Positions 21,959 through 22,828 of a stretch of DNA of 22,828 nucleotides are shown here, in pieces (positions within the stretch are counted from its first letter, which is position 1; each line of letters begins with the position of its first letter). The stretch is taken from positions 1-22,828 of the forward strand of contig CAJUQY010000045.1 in NCBI GenBank assembly GCA_910588815.1, given 5' to 3'. The notes below the pieces were generated by a model. That model was not told the origin of the DNA. It ran no database searches and saw only the letters and a list, made by a program, of their open reading frames with translations. A program made the position numbers and the translations under genes. This DNA is from an uncultured Lachnospiraceae bacterium (GTDB lineage Bacteria; Bacillota; Clostridia; Lachnospirales; Lachnospiraceae).

Positions 21959-22828
21959 TCATTCCCTCAATGCTTTTGCAGGGTCTGTTCGCAGTAATTT
22001 TGCGTTGGCTATGGCAGTAATAAACCATACCAGAAGCACGGTTCCGCAAATGCTCCCAGCAAACTGAAGCGGGGCAATATGAACTGGCAGAATCCCTGAC
22101 AGGGTGGTGAGAAGGAGCGCAAACAATGTGGTTGTCAAGGCGGAAAGAGACGACAACAGCAGGCTTTCCCAAAGAAGCATCTTTTGGATCTGTCCACGAT
22201 GATATCCGAGCGCCATCAGAAGCTCTATTTCACCCGAGCGCATACGAGCCAGTTTCATCAGCAGCATCCCACTGATGGTAAGTGCAGTCACAACAATGAA
22301 GGCTGATACAAGAATAAACATAGTTTGCAGCTGCATAAAGGTCTCTTTCAAACTTTCCACCTGTTTGGCAGCTGTAATAGGGACGATTCCCTGCCCTGTA
22401 AGCTGAGCCGCCACTTCCAGAACTTCGTCAAAGCCGTTGACCTGATAAGTCACCGATACAGGAGACTCATCCCCTTCCAAGGCGGCATAGAGCTCCTGTT
22501 CCGTTTTTGCATCCAGGTAGTAGTCATCAAAACTGCCGCTGTAAATGCCGCTGATTTGCAGTTTCCTTGAAAAATTACCACAGGAGAAGACTATTTCTTT
22601 CCCAATCAGCGTACGGATATCCTGTGCAAACTGTTTGGCAAGGGATGGCGTGACAGCAATCTCCCCATCTCTGGGCATGACACCGATGTTCATGGACTCG
22701 TTGGAAATACTGCCAAATTGTTTTGACGGAACAGAAAGGCTGTGTCCTCCAAATTCTATTTTGCACTCCGGGACTGGATACTGTACATAGTACTGCTGGA
22801 TATCCGGAGATTGTTCAAGCAGTGAAAG
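21959..22828 (-). CDS. FtsX-like ABC transporter permease (partial, N-terminus beyond window)
   Basis: The frame is open to the right edge, so about 289 C-terminal residues are present and the true start is outside. An extracytoplasmic domain comes first, then three membrane segments near the C-terminus. The FtsX/MacB-type signature GEIELLMALGYHRGQIQKMLLWES sits between the first and second, and the typical end is DPAKALRE. Such permeases pair with an ATPase of the LolD/MacB type to move lipids, peptides or drugs, or to transmit signals; the ATPase must be outside the window. Base composition is more AT-rich than in the rest of the window. Confidence 0.9.
   Translation of the reverse strand, partial: LSLLEQSPDIQQYYVQYPVPECKIEFGGHSLSVPSKQFGSISNESMNIGVMPRDGEIAVTPSLAKQFAQDIRTLIGKEIVFSCGNFSRKLQISGIYSGSFDDYYLDAKTEQELYAALEGDESPVSVTYQVNGFDEVLEVAAQLTGQGIVPITAAKQVESLKETFMQLQTMFILVSAFIVVTALTISGMLLMKLARMRSGEIELLMALGYHRGQIQKMLLWESLLLSSLSALTTTLFALLLTTLSGILPVHIAPLQFAGSICGTVLLVWFITAIANAKLLRTDPAKALRE

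Overview
The window looks like the chromosome of a gut Clostridia member, most likely a Lachnospiraceae-type Firmicute. The reasons are strong AGGAGG-type ribosome binding sites, consensus sigma-A promoters, a rubrerythrin, yybP-ykoY riboswitches, a BspA-like leucine-rich repeat protein and a CD1871A-family small protein. Most of the sequence is GC-rich; the last 1.6 kb (about 21.2-22.8 kb) is visibly more AT-rich. No rRNA, tRNA, CRISPR array, transposase or integrase was seen.

Left part (1-4.1 kb, all minus strand): the N-terminal 472 residues of glutamine-dependent NAD synthetase (nadE, cut by the window edge) with its own promoter, then rubrerythrin, a diamine-type GNAT acetyltransferase, an unrecognised 138-residue protein and a short-chain dehydrogenase.

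Central part (4.2-14.4 kb, all minus strand, read right to left): an AlkD-like DNA alkylation repair protein, a DUF2201-type VWA protein, a MoxR-family AAA+ ATPase, larC, larE, larB, a second and different MoxR ATPase, and a NorD/CobT-like VWA protein. LarB, LarC and LarE together make the nickel-pincer nucleotide (NPN) cofactor of lactate racemase and its relatives. Here they are sandwiched between two non-identical MoxR/VWA pairs, a class of machine known elsewhere to load metals or remodel metalloenzymes. No larA (the apo-enzyme) is present. LarC carries a very long histidine tract. Several gaps in this gene run hold hairpins, including two imperfect inverted repeats of about 214 and 250 bp. 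This is the most interesting region.

Manganese region (14.4-17.9 kb): a yybP-ykoY (Mn2+) riboswitch with its own promoter and terminator precedes a CaCA-family cation exchanger on the plus strand. A second riboswitch of the same class, on the minus strand, precedes mntP (Mn2+ efflux), which is followed closely by a leucine-rich repeat protein gene.

Right part (17.9-22.8 kb): aroE and aroD (shikimate pathway) on the plus strand from a promoter divergent to mntP, then convergent nagA (GlcNAc-6-P deacetylase). After a 307-bp gap comes an AT-richer block: a C-terminally truncated 4Fe-4S membrane protein, a CD1871A-family CXXC mini-protein and an FtsX-like ABC permease cut by the right edge. This block looks like the eroded end of an acquired element.
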